Of a stretch of DNA of 64,000 nucleotides, positions 38,624-47,357 are shown piece by piece; the first letter of the stretch is position 1, and every line of letters begins with the position of its first letter. The notes below the pieces were generated by a model. The model was not told where the DNA came from and searched no databases. It was given only the letters and a program-made list of their open reading frames with translations. The DNA comes from UA16 sp905478895 (GTDB lineage Bacteria; Bacteroidota; Bacteroidia; Flavobacteriales_D; Sanyastnellaceae). The position numbers and the translations under genes are program-made. Where the stretch lies: assembly GCA_943788495.1 (NCBI GenBank), contig CALSQO010000001.1:868001-932000 (forward strand), in the 5' to 3' direction.

Positions 38624-41116
38624 ATGGCAGACGGGCTTCAACATGAGAACGAAGGAAAGCGAGAAATCGAACAGCTTCGGTCTGAATTGCACGCGCACAA
38701 TCGGAAGTATTACATCGAAGCGAAACCCGAAATAAGCGACCGTGAATTCGATCACTTGTTGGAAAGGTTGATCGAGTTGGAGTTGAAGCATCCTGAATGG
38801 GCCGACCCGAATTCACCCTCGCAGCGCGTAGGCGGAGACCTGACTGACAAGTTTGAGAAGGTGGCTCATTCGCAACCGATGCTCTCTTTGTCCAATTCTT
38901 ACAATGCTGAGGAAATTTTAGAATGGGCTCAACGACTGGATAAGCTGTTGGAAGGAGAGTCCGTGGAATTTGTGATGGAATTGAAATACGATGGGGTGGC
39001 GATAAGCCTGCATTATGAAAACCGGAGCCTCGTTCGCGCCTTGACGCGTGGGGATGGCGCAGTAGGCGAGGACATCACGTCCAACGTTCGAACCATTCAA
39101 CGGATTCCGCTTGTTCTTTCTCCTGAAGCCCCTGAAAATGTCGAAATAAGAGGCGAAATTTTCTTTCCATGGGCAGGATTTCATGCATTGAACGCGGCGC
39201 AAGCCGCAGCGGGCAAAGAACCCTTCGCCAATCCGCGAAACACGGCTGCTGGCACGCTGAAAAGTCAAGACAGTAAGGTGGTCGCATCCCGGGCATTGGA
39301 TTGCATGCTGTATGGCTTGGTGTCTCCACCGGAAAATCTCCAAGGCCATCATCAGGCGATGCTCGCAGCCAAAGATTGGGGTTTCCCAATTCCGGATGCC
39401 TCCAATCGAATGGTTGAAGTGACGCGTGACGTGGAGGGAATCATGGAGTTTATTGCGCATTGGAATGAAGCTCGGCATGATTTGCCTTTTGCCATTGACG
39501 GGTTGGTCATCAAAGCCAATCGGTTCAATCAGCAGCGCGAATTGGGCATGACAGCCAAGTCGCCGCGCTGGGCCATTGCATACAAGTTTGAATCGGAACA
39601 ACAGAGTACCATCCTCCAACGTGTGACCTACCAAGTGGGGCGAACCGGGGCCATTACCCCTGTGGCTGAATTGGAGTCTGTGCTTGTCGCGGGTACGACA
39701 GTGCGCCGAGCTTCGCTGCACAATGCGGATCAGATTGAAGCCATGGACATTCGAGAAGGTGATACTGTGCAGGTTGAAAAAGGGGGGGAAATCATACCCA
39801 AAGTGGTGGGCATAGATTTGGAATCCCGTCCGAGCACGAGCGTTCCGCTGGTATATGCCACCCATTGCCCAGAATGCCAATCGCCCTTGGTTCGAAAAGA
39901 AGGCGAAGCCAAGCATTACTGCCCAAATGCGCTCCACTGTGCTCCGCAGATCAGGGGACGAATTGAGCATTTTGTGAGCCGCAAAGCCATGAACATCGAT
40001 GGCATGGGGCCCGAAATCATTGACTTGTTGGTGCGGAAAGGAGGAGTAAAAACCTTTGCTGACCTCTATGATCTTCGCTCCAAGGCCGATAACAATTGGC
40101 GGGAAAGGACGGTTCAATATAAATTGTCCGATTCGCCTGTTTCTTCTGATGAACTCTACGTTCAACGGTTGCAAGCCCTTGCAAATTTGAGGTATCGAAA
40201 TGCTTCTGGTAAGCGGCCTTCCCAACCCGAATCGACGCCTGTAAATCGGAAAGCCGTTGCAGAGGCATTCTCAGAAATCCAAAATGGGAATGGCAGGAGT
40301 GTCATGGAATCTTTGGGATTGCTCAATGCGCCCGATGCGCATGCGCCATGGCAAGCGTTTTTGGCCCAAGCGGTTGATTCTTTTCCAATGGCTTCCGAAA
40401 TCATTTCTTTCGCTGCTCAGGCCGAATTCGCGGATGAGCTCATTTCAGGCAACCGAAAGCTCAACTGGCAAGAACATGGCTGGGGAGTCGAGAAAGTGGA
40501 CTGGGTCTTTTTGGAAGTCTTTATTCGCAGGCTGTCGAGGCGCAACCGGCAACGCCTCGGTGAGGTGGAGGTGTCGAAATTGCTGGAAGCCATTGACGCT
40601 TCACTTGAGCAGCCGTTTGCGCGTGTGCTTTATGCCATTGGAATCCGCCATGTCGGGATAGAAACAGCGAGTTTGTTGGCGCAAGAATTTGGGTCTTTGG
40701 AGGCATTGCAAGCTGCGGATGAAGAGGCCATTTTGTCCATACATGGAGTGGGGTCAGAGATAGCAACGAGCATCATTTCTTATTTCCGTGAGAAAGATCA
40801 CCTCGAGATGATTGGGCGACTGCGAATTGCTGGCGTGGCGCTGGCTCAATCGGAAGAGGATATGCAGCGATCCGGGAGCCGGGTCTTTGAGGGAAAAACC
40901 TTCGTGATCACGGGGACCCATCCTATTTCCCGCGAAGATGTCGCAGATTTAATCCGCGAAAACGCTGGAAAGGTCACCTCTTCGGTCAGCAAAAAGACGA
41001 GTTATGTTGTGGCAGGAGAGAAGGCAGGCTCCAAATTGACCAAGGCAGAACAACTGGGATTGACGGTTCTAAATTATGAGGAATTGAAGAAAATCATTGC
41101 GGAAGGCAACACATGA
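38624..41116 (+). CDS. ligA: NAD-dependent DNA ligase LigA with an insertion in the HhH region
   Basis: 830 residues; the usual length is about 670. The adenylation site lysine is in MELKYDGVAI near residue 117, preceded by Ia-domain sequence and followed by the OB fold. The Zn finger CPECQSP...CPNALHC lies at about 414-435, and the C-terminal BRCT domain (FEGKTFVITGTHPISRED) ends the protein. Between FADLYDL and KLLEAIDASLEQPF, where about 20 residues are usual, there are about 165. The insertion, inside the helix-hairpin-helix domain, is not repeat-like and keeps the reading frame and codon style. It should seal nicks in replication and repair. The stop overlaps the next gene by 4 bases (ATGA). 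Confidence 0.95.
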   Translation: MADGLQHENEGKREIEQLRSELHAHNRKYYIEAKPEISDREFDHLLERLIELELKHPEWADPNSPSQRVGGDLTDKFEKVAHSQPMLSLSNSYNAEEILEWAQRLDKLLEGESVEFVMELKYDGVAISLHYENRSLVRALTRGDGAVGEDITSNVRTIQRIPLVLSPEAPENVEIRGEIFFPWAGFHALNAAQAAAGKEPFANPRNTAAGTLKSQDSKVVASRALDCMLYGLVSPPENLQGHHQAMLAAKDWGFPIPDASNRMVEVTRDVEGIMEFIAHWNEARHDLPFAIDGLVIKANRFNQQRELGMTAKSPRWAIAYKFESEQQSTILQRVTYQVGRTGAITPVAELESVLVAGTTVRRASLHNADQIEAMDIREGDTVQVEKGGEIIPKVVGIDLESRPSTSVPLVYATHCPECQSPLVRKEGEAKHYCPNALHCAPQIRGRIEHFVSRKAMNIDGMGPEIIDLLVRKGGVKTFADLYDLRSKADNNWRERTVQYKLSDSPVSSDELYVQRLQALANLRYRNASGKRPSQPESTPVNRKAVAEAFSEIQNGNGRSVMESLGLLNAPDAHAPWQAFLAQAVDSFPMASEIISFAAQAEFADELISGNRKLNWQEHGWGVEKVDWVFLEVFIRRLSRRNRQRLGEVEVSKLLEAIDASLEQPFARVLYAIGIRHVGIETASLLAQEFGSLEALQAADEEAILSIHGVGSEIATSIISYFREKDHLEMIGRLRIAGVALAQSEEDMQRSGSRVFEGKTFVITGTHPISREDVADLIRENAGKVTSSVSKKTSYVVAGEKAGSKLTKAEQLGLTVLNYEELKKIIAEGNT

Positions 41117-42033
41117 ATATGAAAGAAGGATTGAAATATGCAGCCATTGATTTGGAGTGCGCTACCAGTGATATCGGCAATATTTGCGAAATAGGACTCA
41201 TTATCATGGAGGACGGGAAAGAGGTGTTCTCGTTCCGTTCGCTTGTCCGACCTGTGGTGCCCGCATTTGGAGATTGGCAACGATGGAACCTAACGTATTC
41301 ATTGAAGGATGCCCTCTCAGCTCCAAGCTTTCCGGAAGTTTGGTCGCGCGTGGCAGATGAAATCAAAAGCATTCCCCTCATAGCGCATAATGCATCCCAG
41401 GTGGAATGCAAGCACTTGGGTCATGCCTTTTCTCATCATCAAATGAAGGAAGAGGCCAACGCTCCTTTTTATTGCACATTGGAACTGGCCCGAAAGGCCT
41501 GGCCTGAAATTGAGAAGCACGGCATCAAGAGCCTCGCTCGACGTTTCAATTGGGAATTGGACCACCACAATCCCGAGAGCGATGCCCGGGTATGTTCTGC
41601 GGTAGTTGAGCGAGTAGCCAAAGAAATGGAAATCAAATCATGGGAGGGATTGGTGGCAAAAAACCAATGGAACCGCCATGTCATTCCGCAATTTCAGAAT
41701 CGATTGATTGTTCGCGCCAAACATGCGGCGCCGAAAAAGCGCGCAGACTACATCCATGAGTTGGTTACGTGGAAACCAACGGCCAAATTCGAATCAATGA
41801 GCAAAGGGCAATCGTTTGTCATCAGTGGATTTGACAATGCGCAAAAACAAAAGTTACGCATGATGGGGAGCAAGGGTGGTCTCATGCACAGAAGGTCTGT
41901 CAATGCCAGGATTGATTTTTTGGTGGCGGATGTGAAGATGGGTGCCGCGAAATATGCGCGATGCGTCGAATACCAGATTCCCATTGTGAGCATGGATGAA
42001 TTCTTGAAGCACCTGGATGGAATGAAAGATTGA
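41113..42033 (+). CDS. DEDDh-type exonuclease domain protein with C-terminal BRCT
   Basis: 306 residues. An N-terminal DnaQ-like fold starts with AIDLECATSD (Exo I, DxE) and has IAHNASQVE at the Exo II place, where family members read HNASFD, and HHNPESDAR (Exo III, HxxxxD). The C-terminal about 80 residues (GQSFVISGFDNAQKQKL... DFLVADVK) form a BRCT-like domain. The role is likely DNA end processing next to LigA. The Exo II Asp appears to be replaced by Val or Glu, so nuclease activity is not assured. Coupled to ligA by a 4-base overlap. Confidence 0.82.
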   Translation: MNMKEGLKYAAIDLECATSDIGNICEIGLIIMEDGKEVFSFRSLVRPVVPAFGDWQRWNLTYSLKDALSAPSFPEVWSRVADEIKSIPLIAHNASQVECKHLGHAFSHHQMKEEANAPFYCTLELARKAWPEIEKHGIKSLARRFNWELDHHNPESDARVCSAVVERVAKEMEIKSWEGLVAKNQWNRHVIPQFQNRLIVRAKHAAPKKRADYIHELVTWKPTAKFESMSKGQSFVISGFDNAQKQKLRMMGSKGGLMHRRSVNARIDFLVADVKMGAAKYARCVEYQIPIVSMDEFLKHLDGMKD

Positions 42034-42036
42034 TTG

Positions 42037-44055
42037 CTATCGGAACAATTCAAATCCGCCGGTCAAGGTTCCGCGCTGTTCGTCTCCGCAAACGATGAGG
42101 TACTCGAGTTTGTAATAGTAAAATCCTTCCGCGACGTCGTCATCGTTGATCCGACCATCCCACTCCACGGGGTTTCCTTGATAGCCGTATACCAGGTTGC
42201 CCCATCGATTGAAGATGGACAGCTCAAATTCTCGGACAATTGAAAGCAAAGGGAAGTCGGGAAAATCTTCGAGGTAGAGGGTCAATCGATCATTGTAGCC
42301 GTCTCGATTCGGAGAGATGACGTTTGGGAATCGAGCGGAGCTCGCATCGATAGTCGCTTCGGGATCCTGGTACACCACTACTGAGTCTTGACTGGCGCAT
42401 CCATTTTCTTCGAATGCAACGGTCAAAAAATACGTGCCAGGAGCGAGGGCGGTTGGTGCCAAAGGGTCCAGTGCGTTCAAAGCACCTTCGACCCAGTCCC
42501 AATTCAAGATGGGGGTGTAATCAATTGGGGACACAGCAATCCCTGAGATTAAGCTTGTTGGGGAAGAACAGGTCAGGGTGTCGGCGTAACCCGCCTCTAC
42601 TACTGGGAAGGTGAAATCTTCAGAAATGGTGACCTCGGTTGTGGATGTGCACCCATTCCCCGGGTTGTTAGTGGTTACACTCCAAGTGCCAGGGGTGTTC
42701 GTCACTAACTCGAAGGGCTCATTGGTCCAAGTGAAATTTGCGGCATTCGGCAGTTGCCAATTGAATTCAGCATCCACGTCGCCATTGGTCAACAAGAGGG
42801 TCACGGAATCGACGGAACAATTGATGACATTGTTGGACGAAATTAGAGCGGATTGATACGTCGTTGTATCCAGGTCAATCGTGAATGCCAAGCTGTCTAA
42901 GCAAGCCCCTTCATTCCAATCTGCAACGAGCAAAAAATTCCCAGCCGCGTCGATTGTCGCGGTGGTTTGGTTGGATTCAAAGTTCGCGCCCGCATCGATG
43001 GATGACCATGAAAATTCGATGCCACTGGGGAAGTTGGAGCCTGCAATCACTTCAATGGTCGGATTTGCACAGGTCAACGTGCTGCTGGGGTCGGTGAGCA
43101 CTGTGGCCTCTAATTCCTCGACCAATACCACGATGGTGTCTGAAATGCTTGCATCGCAGAACCCCTCATAACTGACGACATAAGTCATGGTGGAGTCCGG
43201 CGTGCACAATGTTGTGGAGGCATTCGGATCTGAGAGAAAGTCAGAGGGCTCCCAGGTATACACCGTATTGGGTGCGCCAGAGACGTTGAGTTCAATGCTG
43301 CTTCCCGGGCAAATGGCAACGAGAGGGTCCGTCGCGATGATATTGGGAGCCAGGCAAACCGTTTGGTTATTGAATGATCCTCCTGTGCTGCCGGTGAACC
43401 CCCAGTAAACCTCAGATTCTCCGTTGAAGATCTCGTTCACCAAGTCCACTTCTGCAAACAAGCGCAAGTCGCAGTCGAAATACACCGCTATGATGGTCGT
43501 ATTCGGATCCCACGTAATTCGAACGGGGTGGTCCTCACCGTCTTCTATGTTGGCGCCGTTGATGTTTGCGTTCACAGGTCCAGCCAAGCCAGTCGGAGGA
43601 TTGTGGTCCACCGAACCATCCGATACGAAGCCAATGTGGTCAGTGACCAAATCGCCAAACTGTCCGTTTTGCCAGGTGTCAAATTCGATGCCAAAACTCG
43701 GGTCAAAACCACTGAATCCGAGAGCTCCGCCTGTTTCACCGAGTGCATTGGTTCCAACATTTTGAAGCACAAATACCATTCCATCTGCTCCAGTCGCGTC
43801 AATGGTTCCGAAGTTCATGCTGAAGTTGAGCTCGAAGGCTTCGGTGAGGTCGATCTGTTCGCCATACCAAACGGTTCCATTTTGATTGCCCTGTGTGGTA
43901 GTGAGTTGATAACAGTCCCCATCGCTGGCAGTTGCGGTTCCGTTCAAGAAGTAGGTTTGAGCCGAAATGCCGGTCGATAACCACAGGAACCCTGCTGCAA
44001 GCAGTCGCTGCATCACGTTTCGAATCGGGTTGGACGAACTTCTGCCAGGCATCAC
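42037..44055 (-). CDS. L-type-lectin-like secreted protein with T9SS type B sorting domain
   Basis: 672 residues; a second start (MQRLLAAGFLWLSTGISAQ) at 44013 gives a clean signal peptide. Residues of about 35-260 look like an L-type lectin fold: GADGMVFVLQN, GFSGFDPSFGIEFDTW and FNNQTVCLA, placing it with bacterial legume-lectin-like surface proteins. The middle part is beta-sandwich, Ser/Thr-rich. The C-terminus (FPNVISPNRDGYND, FNRWGNLVY, EGFYYYKLEY) is a gliding-motility-type CTD, T9SS type B. Expected to be exported and held at the surface, with possible glycan binding. Follows the TonB receptor gene by 3 bases. Confidence 0.88.
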   Translation of the reverse strand: MMPGRSSSNPIRNVMQRLLAAGFLWLSTGISAQTYFLNGTATASDGDCYQLTTTQGNQNGTVWYGEQIDLTEAFELNFSMNFGTIDATGADGMVFVLQNVGTNALGETGGALGFSGFDPSFGIEFDTWQNGQFGDLVTDHIGFVSDGSVDHNPPTGLAGPVNANINGANIEDGEDHPVRITWDPNTTIIAVYFDCDLRLFAEVDLVNEIFNGESEVYWGFTGSTGGSFNNQTVCLAPNIIATDPLVAICPGSSIELNVSGAPNTVYTWEPSDFLSDPNASTTLCTPDSTMTYVVSYEGFCDASISDTIVVLVEELEATVLTDPSSTLTCANPTIEVIAGSNFPSGIEFSWSSIDAGANFESNQTTATIDAAGNFLLVADWNEGACLDSLAFTIDLDTTTYQSALISSNNVINCSVDSVTLLLTNGDVDAEFNWQLPNAANFTWTNEPFELVTNTPGTWSVTTNNPGNGCTSTTEVTISEDFTFPVVEAGYADTLTCSSPTSLISGIAVSPIDYTPILNWDWVEGALNALDPLAPTALAPGTYFLTVAFEENGCASQDSVVVYQDPEATIDASSARFPNVISPNRDGYNDRLTLYLEDFPDFPLLSIVREFELSIFNRWGNLVYGYQGNPVEWDGRINDDDVAEGFYYYKLEYLIVCGDEQRGTLTGGFELFR

Positions 44056-44058
44056 GCT

Positions 44059-46656
44059 TCAAAATGATAAGCCAACCTTCAGGTTTAGCCTTCGGTTGGT
44101 CAAGTAATTTGGGATGGCATAGAGCCGACGATTGACATCTTCGATCCACGTGTGATTGATGGTGTTTCGAATGCCTAGAATGTTGAAGACTTCAATAGAA
44201 ATGAAACCGCTTAAGTCATCATGCTTGGTTGTGCGATTTCCTGAGGTGAACAGTTCCCGGGAAAAACCAATGTCTACACGGCGATAGGTGGGCGTCCGCA
44301 AAATGTCTTTGTATCGTTCGAAGGAGGGAGGTCCGAATGGAAGTCCCGTGCCAAAGTAGAGGCTAATGAGCACTTTGTAGGCTTCATTTCCCGGCATTTC
44401 GTCCTGAAAAAGGAGGCTCATATTGAAGCGTTGGTCGGTTTGGCGGGGTATGAACCCTGGAGAGATCAAAGCGCTGTCCACGGGCACGTTGTCCAATGTA
44501 AACCCGGTGATGATTGGCGTTCCGGCGCTGTTATAATACTGCCAGTAATCATCATCGTTCAAATCTTCTTCCGTTTTCATCACGGACATGCGAAACCAAC
44601 TTTGGATGCCGTCGATGAATTCGCCGTTCAACATGAAGTCCGCACCTGCCGCATAACCTGAACTATTGTTTTTGGCGTAATAGCGTTGTCGGACGTTTTC
44701 AATTTCGTAAGGGATCAAGGCATCCATGCCTTTGTAATAAACTTCGCCGACCATTTTAAATGGGCGATCATACAACTTGAAAATGCGGTCCATGCCCAGC
44801 ACGAAGTGCGTAGCTTTTTGGGGCCGAATGTCGGCATTGAGCGTACCGTCCAGCCGTCGCATTTCCCGATAGAATGGTGGCTGCCAGTATACCCCTGCCG
44901 CAAAGTTCCATACGACGGACGGCATTCCCTCTTCCTCCAAAGGACGGTAACTGATATGTCCACGAGGCCCGCCAACCAAGACGGGGCCACCGGTTTCATT
45001 GGTTCGTTCGTTGGTGAACCCCCAATGATGGCCGCGAATCCCAGCGTTTATTTCCCAGAGGCCTTTGAATCGGTCTTCCCATGCCCAACTGCCCTGAACA
45101 AATGCCTGACTCCGCTGAGCATTTACATTGTTGTTGGCCCGGATGACATCCTCCAATTCAATGGTCTGCTGCGGCCCGTCATCAATGTAGCCGATGCTGT
45201 CTTGCGGATGCGGAGCGATGAAACCAGCAGAGTCAGTAAGCGACCATTCCGCCAAATAATCTTCAATTTGTTCACGTTGCCATTTTACCCCCCATTCCAA
45301 CAGTCCGTTGCCGCCTCCGAAGGAAGTTGACCCCTTGAGCGCTGTGCTGATAACATTGGCGTATAGCCGGTTTCGTGCGTGGTTGAGGAACACACCTACT
45401 CCGCGGTTCACAGCTTCTTCTCCCAGAGCATCGGATCCTAAATCGCGATCCAGCTCATCTAAAAAGTAGGCGCCGAGGATGTCAAAAGTCTCTGACTCGG
45501 CGGTTTGAAAGGCAGAAGTAATCCAACGGAGGCGGTGATTTTCTCCCGTGTGATTGACCGCCAGCGCACCAAAGCCCGTGCGATAGGAGGTTTTTTCTTG
45601 TCCGTCGAAATATATTTTGAGTCGCAAGGCTTCATTGATGTTGCCGACATCGGATTGTCGTTCTTCAGGAATGAAGGTGTAATCATTCTGACCATAAATT
45701 CCGAGCAATTCGATTTCCCAAGGACCATAACCGTCCGGATCAATCGTGACAAAAGATTGCACATCGATGTAACGCGGCTGGTATTCCCCTCCTTCATCCA
45801 GTGTGCCCAAAACGTAGGAGTTGTCTCGAAATCGCACACCGGTGTTCGCTGTCCACAAGCGGTGTCCGGCAGGACCTTTGCGACTCACCAGGTCCTGTTG
45901 CGCTTGCGCTCCGAGCATGCTTCCTGTAAATCGCGTGGCTGCTTTGGTGGGCTTGCGGTATTGGATGTCCAAGACCGAGCTCATCTTATCCCCATATTTC
46001 GCTTCAAATCCGCCCGCTGAAAACTCGATGGATTCCACCATGTCAGGATTGGGGAAGGAGAGGCCTTCCTGTTGACCTGCGCGAACGAGAAAAGGCCGGT
46101 ACACCTCTACGTCGTTGACGTAGACCAAGTTCTCATCAAAGCTTCCTCCTCGAACGTTGTAACCACTCGATAGTTCGCTTGTGAAATTAACCGGTGCTTG
46201 AATCAACAAGTCTTCAATCGTTCCTCGTGGCGATGGAATGCGCGCGGCGACCTTGGGATCGATACGCTGGATTGGCCCGGTACGTTCTCCATCTGCAATC
46301 ACTTCCGAAGTCTTCAATGCGACGCCCGGGATTAACGTTATGTTCCGTTCCGTTGGGGATGATTCACGAAGTTCTACGGTGATTTCTTTGGTTTGAAAAC
46401 CAACAAATCCAAAACGCACTGTCCAGCTTCGATTGGTCCTCAGTTGCAGTTCGAATGTGCCATCAATCGAGGTGACAACGGCTGCTGACTTTTGATCAAT
46501 TGGAATGACTGTAGCACCTGGCAAGGCCTGTCCAGACTGATTTCGAACGATACCCCGCAATGTGCCCATTCCATCGCTGTCACTCTGTCCTGAACATATG
46601 AAGGCTGAGAAACACGCCCCGATGATCATGAGAAGGCGGATGAATTGCCGCTTCAT
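44059..46656 (-). CDS. TonB-dependent receptor with carboxypeptidase-like N-terminal domain
   Basis: 865 residues from ATG 46656. Signal MKRQFIRLLMIIGACFSAFICSGQ, then a carboxypeptidase regulatory-like domain (LRGIVRNQSGQALPGATVIP), a plug domain (ARIPSPRGTIEDLLIQAP, NVRGGSFDENLVYVNDVEV) and a 22-strand barrel ending in aromatic Phe (LKVGLSF). It imports an unknown ligand with TonB energy. The ATG overlaps the upstream gene's stop (ATGA), so the two are translationally coupled. The receptor is not SusC-like in length, and no SusD follows. Confidence 0.92.
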   Translation of the reverse strand: MKRQFIRLLMIIGACFSAFICSGQSDSDGMGTLRGIVRNQSGQALPGATVIPIDQKSAAVVTSIDGTFELQLRTNRSWTVRFGFVGFQTKEITVELRESSPTERNITLIPGVALKTSEVIADGERTGPIQRIDPKVAARIPSPRGTIEDLLIQAPVNFTSELSSGYNVRGGSFDENLVYVNDVEVYRPFLVRAGQQEGLSFPNPDMVESIEFSAGGFEAKYGDKMSSVLDIQYRKPTKAATRFTGSMLGAQAQQDLVSRKGPAGHRLWTANTGVRFRDNSYVLGTLDEGGEYQPRYIDVQSFVTIDPDGYGPWEIELLGIYGQNDYTFIPEERQSDVGNINEALRLKIYFDGQEKTSYRTGFGALAVNHTGENHRLRWITSAFQTAESETFDILGAYFLDELDRDLGSDALGEEAVNRGVGVFLNHARNRLYANVISTALKGSTSFGGGNGLLEWGVKWQREQIEDYLAEWSLTDSAGFIAPHPQDSIGYIDDGPQQTIELEDVIRANNNVNAQRSQAFVQGSWAWEDRFKGLWEINAGIRGHHWGFTNERTNETGGPVLVGGPRGHISYRPLEEEGMPSVVWNFAAGVYWQPPFYREMRRLDGTLNADIRPQKATHFVLGMDRIFKLYDRPFKMVGEVYYKGMDALIPYEIENVRQRYYAKNNSSGYAAGADFMLNGEFIDGIQSWFRMSVMKTEEDLNDDDYWQYYNSAGTPIITGFTLDNVPVDSALISPGFIPRQTDQRFNMSLLFQDEMPGNEAYKVLISLYFGTGLPFGPPSFERYKDILRTPTYRRVDIGFSRELFTSGNRTTKHDDLSGFISIEVFNILGIRNTINHTWIEDVNRRLYAIPNYLTNRRLNLKVGLSF

Positions 46657-47312
46657 CGTTTCAAAGATCCATTTCGAATGGCCTCTACAAACTTTGCCCA
46701 TGCAACCGGGTTGAACAGGCTGATGGGAGGCAGTTGGCCTTGGTAATAGTTTTGCTGCGCCTGTTGCTGGACCGTGTAATTGTAGACTTCACTGCCGTCG
46801 CGACCGACCTCCATGAGGCGATCGTAGACGTCTGCGGCATTCAACCGCTGCTGTCCGATGGTATAGGCATCTGCTGTAAGCTGTAACTCCAAGAATTCTT
46901 CCCGAAATCGCTCCCGAGTTGGCCACGGATAAATGAAGGCTTGATCAATTGCAATGGTGTCTCTTCCAAGAGGTTGAACTACATTCATTCGTTTGAATTC
47001 TAGGTCATTAGGGACGAAAAATTCCTGTGTAATGAAGCCTACTGAGGACACTGTGATGGTGTCGTTTTCCAATGCCGGGATGCTGAAAAAGCCATTGGCA
47101 TCGGTCATGGTTCCGCGAAGATCACGCTTTCGAAAAACGGTGGCAAAGGGAAGGGGGGACAAAGAATCTCCAGTAACAACCATTCCGCTGATCTGAACGA
47201 CTTCAGGGGTGGAGGTCAATGATGAATCTATGGCATTTGACTGGGCATGGCAGAATGCTGAAATGCACGAAGCAGTGACGAGAAGCGCTGTGAGTTTCAG
47301 ATTGTTCAGCAT
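46653..47312 (-). CDS. Exported carboxypeptidase-like regulatory domain protein
   Basis: 219 residues from MLNNLKLTALLVTASC (47312). The signal peptide ends near FCHAQSN. One carboxypeptidase regulatory-like beta domain (ISGMVVTGDSLSPLPFATVF, RGTMTDANGFFSIPAL) fills the middle; the remainder is charged and alpha-helical. It overlaps the start of the receptor, which carries a similar domain, so a joint function in the same uptake system is likely. Function unknown. Confidence 0.82.
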   Translation of the reverse strand: MLNNLKLTALLVTASCISAFCHAQSNAIDSSLTSTPEVVQISGMVVTGDSLSPLPFATVFRKRDLRGTMTDANGFFSIPALENDTITVSSVGFITQEFFVPNDLEFKRMNVVQPLGRDTIAIDQAFIYPWPTRERFREEFLELQLTADAYTIGQQRLNAADVYDRLMEVGRDGSEVYNYTVQQQAQQNYYQGQLPPISLFNPVAWAKFVEAIRNGSLKR

Positions 47313-47338
47313 GATGCGAAAATTACGACAAGTGCAGC

Positions 47339-47357
47339 AGGTCAGCAAGAATGACCT
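47339..47357 (-). terminator. Weak inverted repeat after prfC
   Basis: A 6-base stem AGGTCA/TGACCT with a 7-base loop begins right after the prfC stop. No T-run follows, so its role as a terminator is tentative. Confidence 0.25.

Noticed and set aside
38918..40225. A 435-codon open frame on the minus strand inside ligA
   Set aside because: Antisense shadow of the intact, highly recognisable ligA; the translation is rich in Arg, His and Cys, with no motif.
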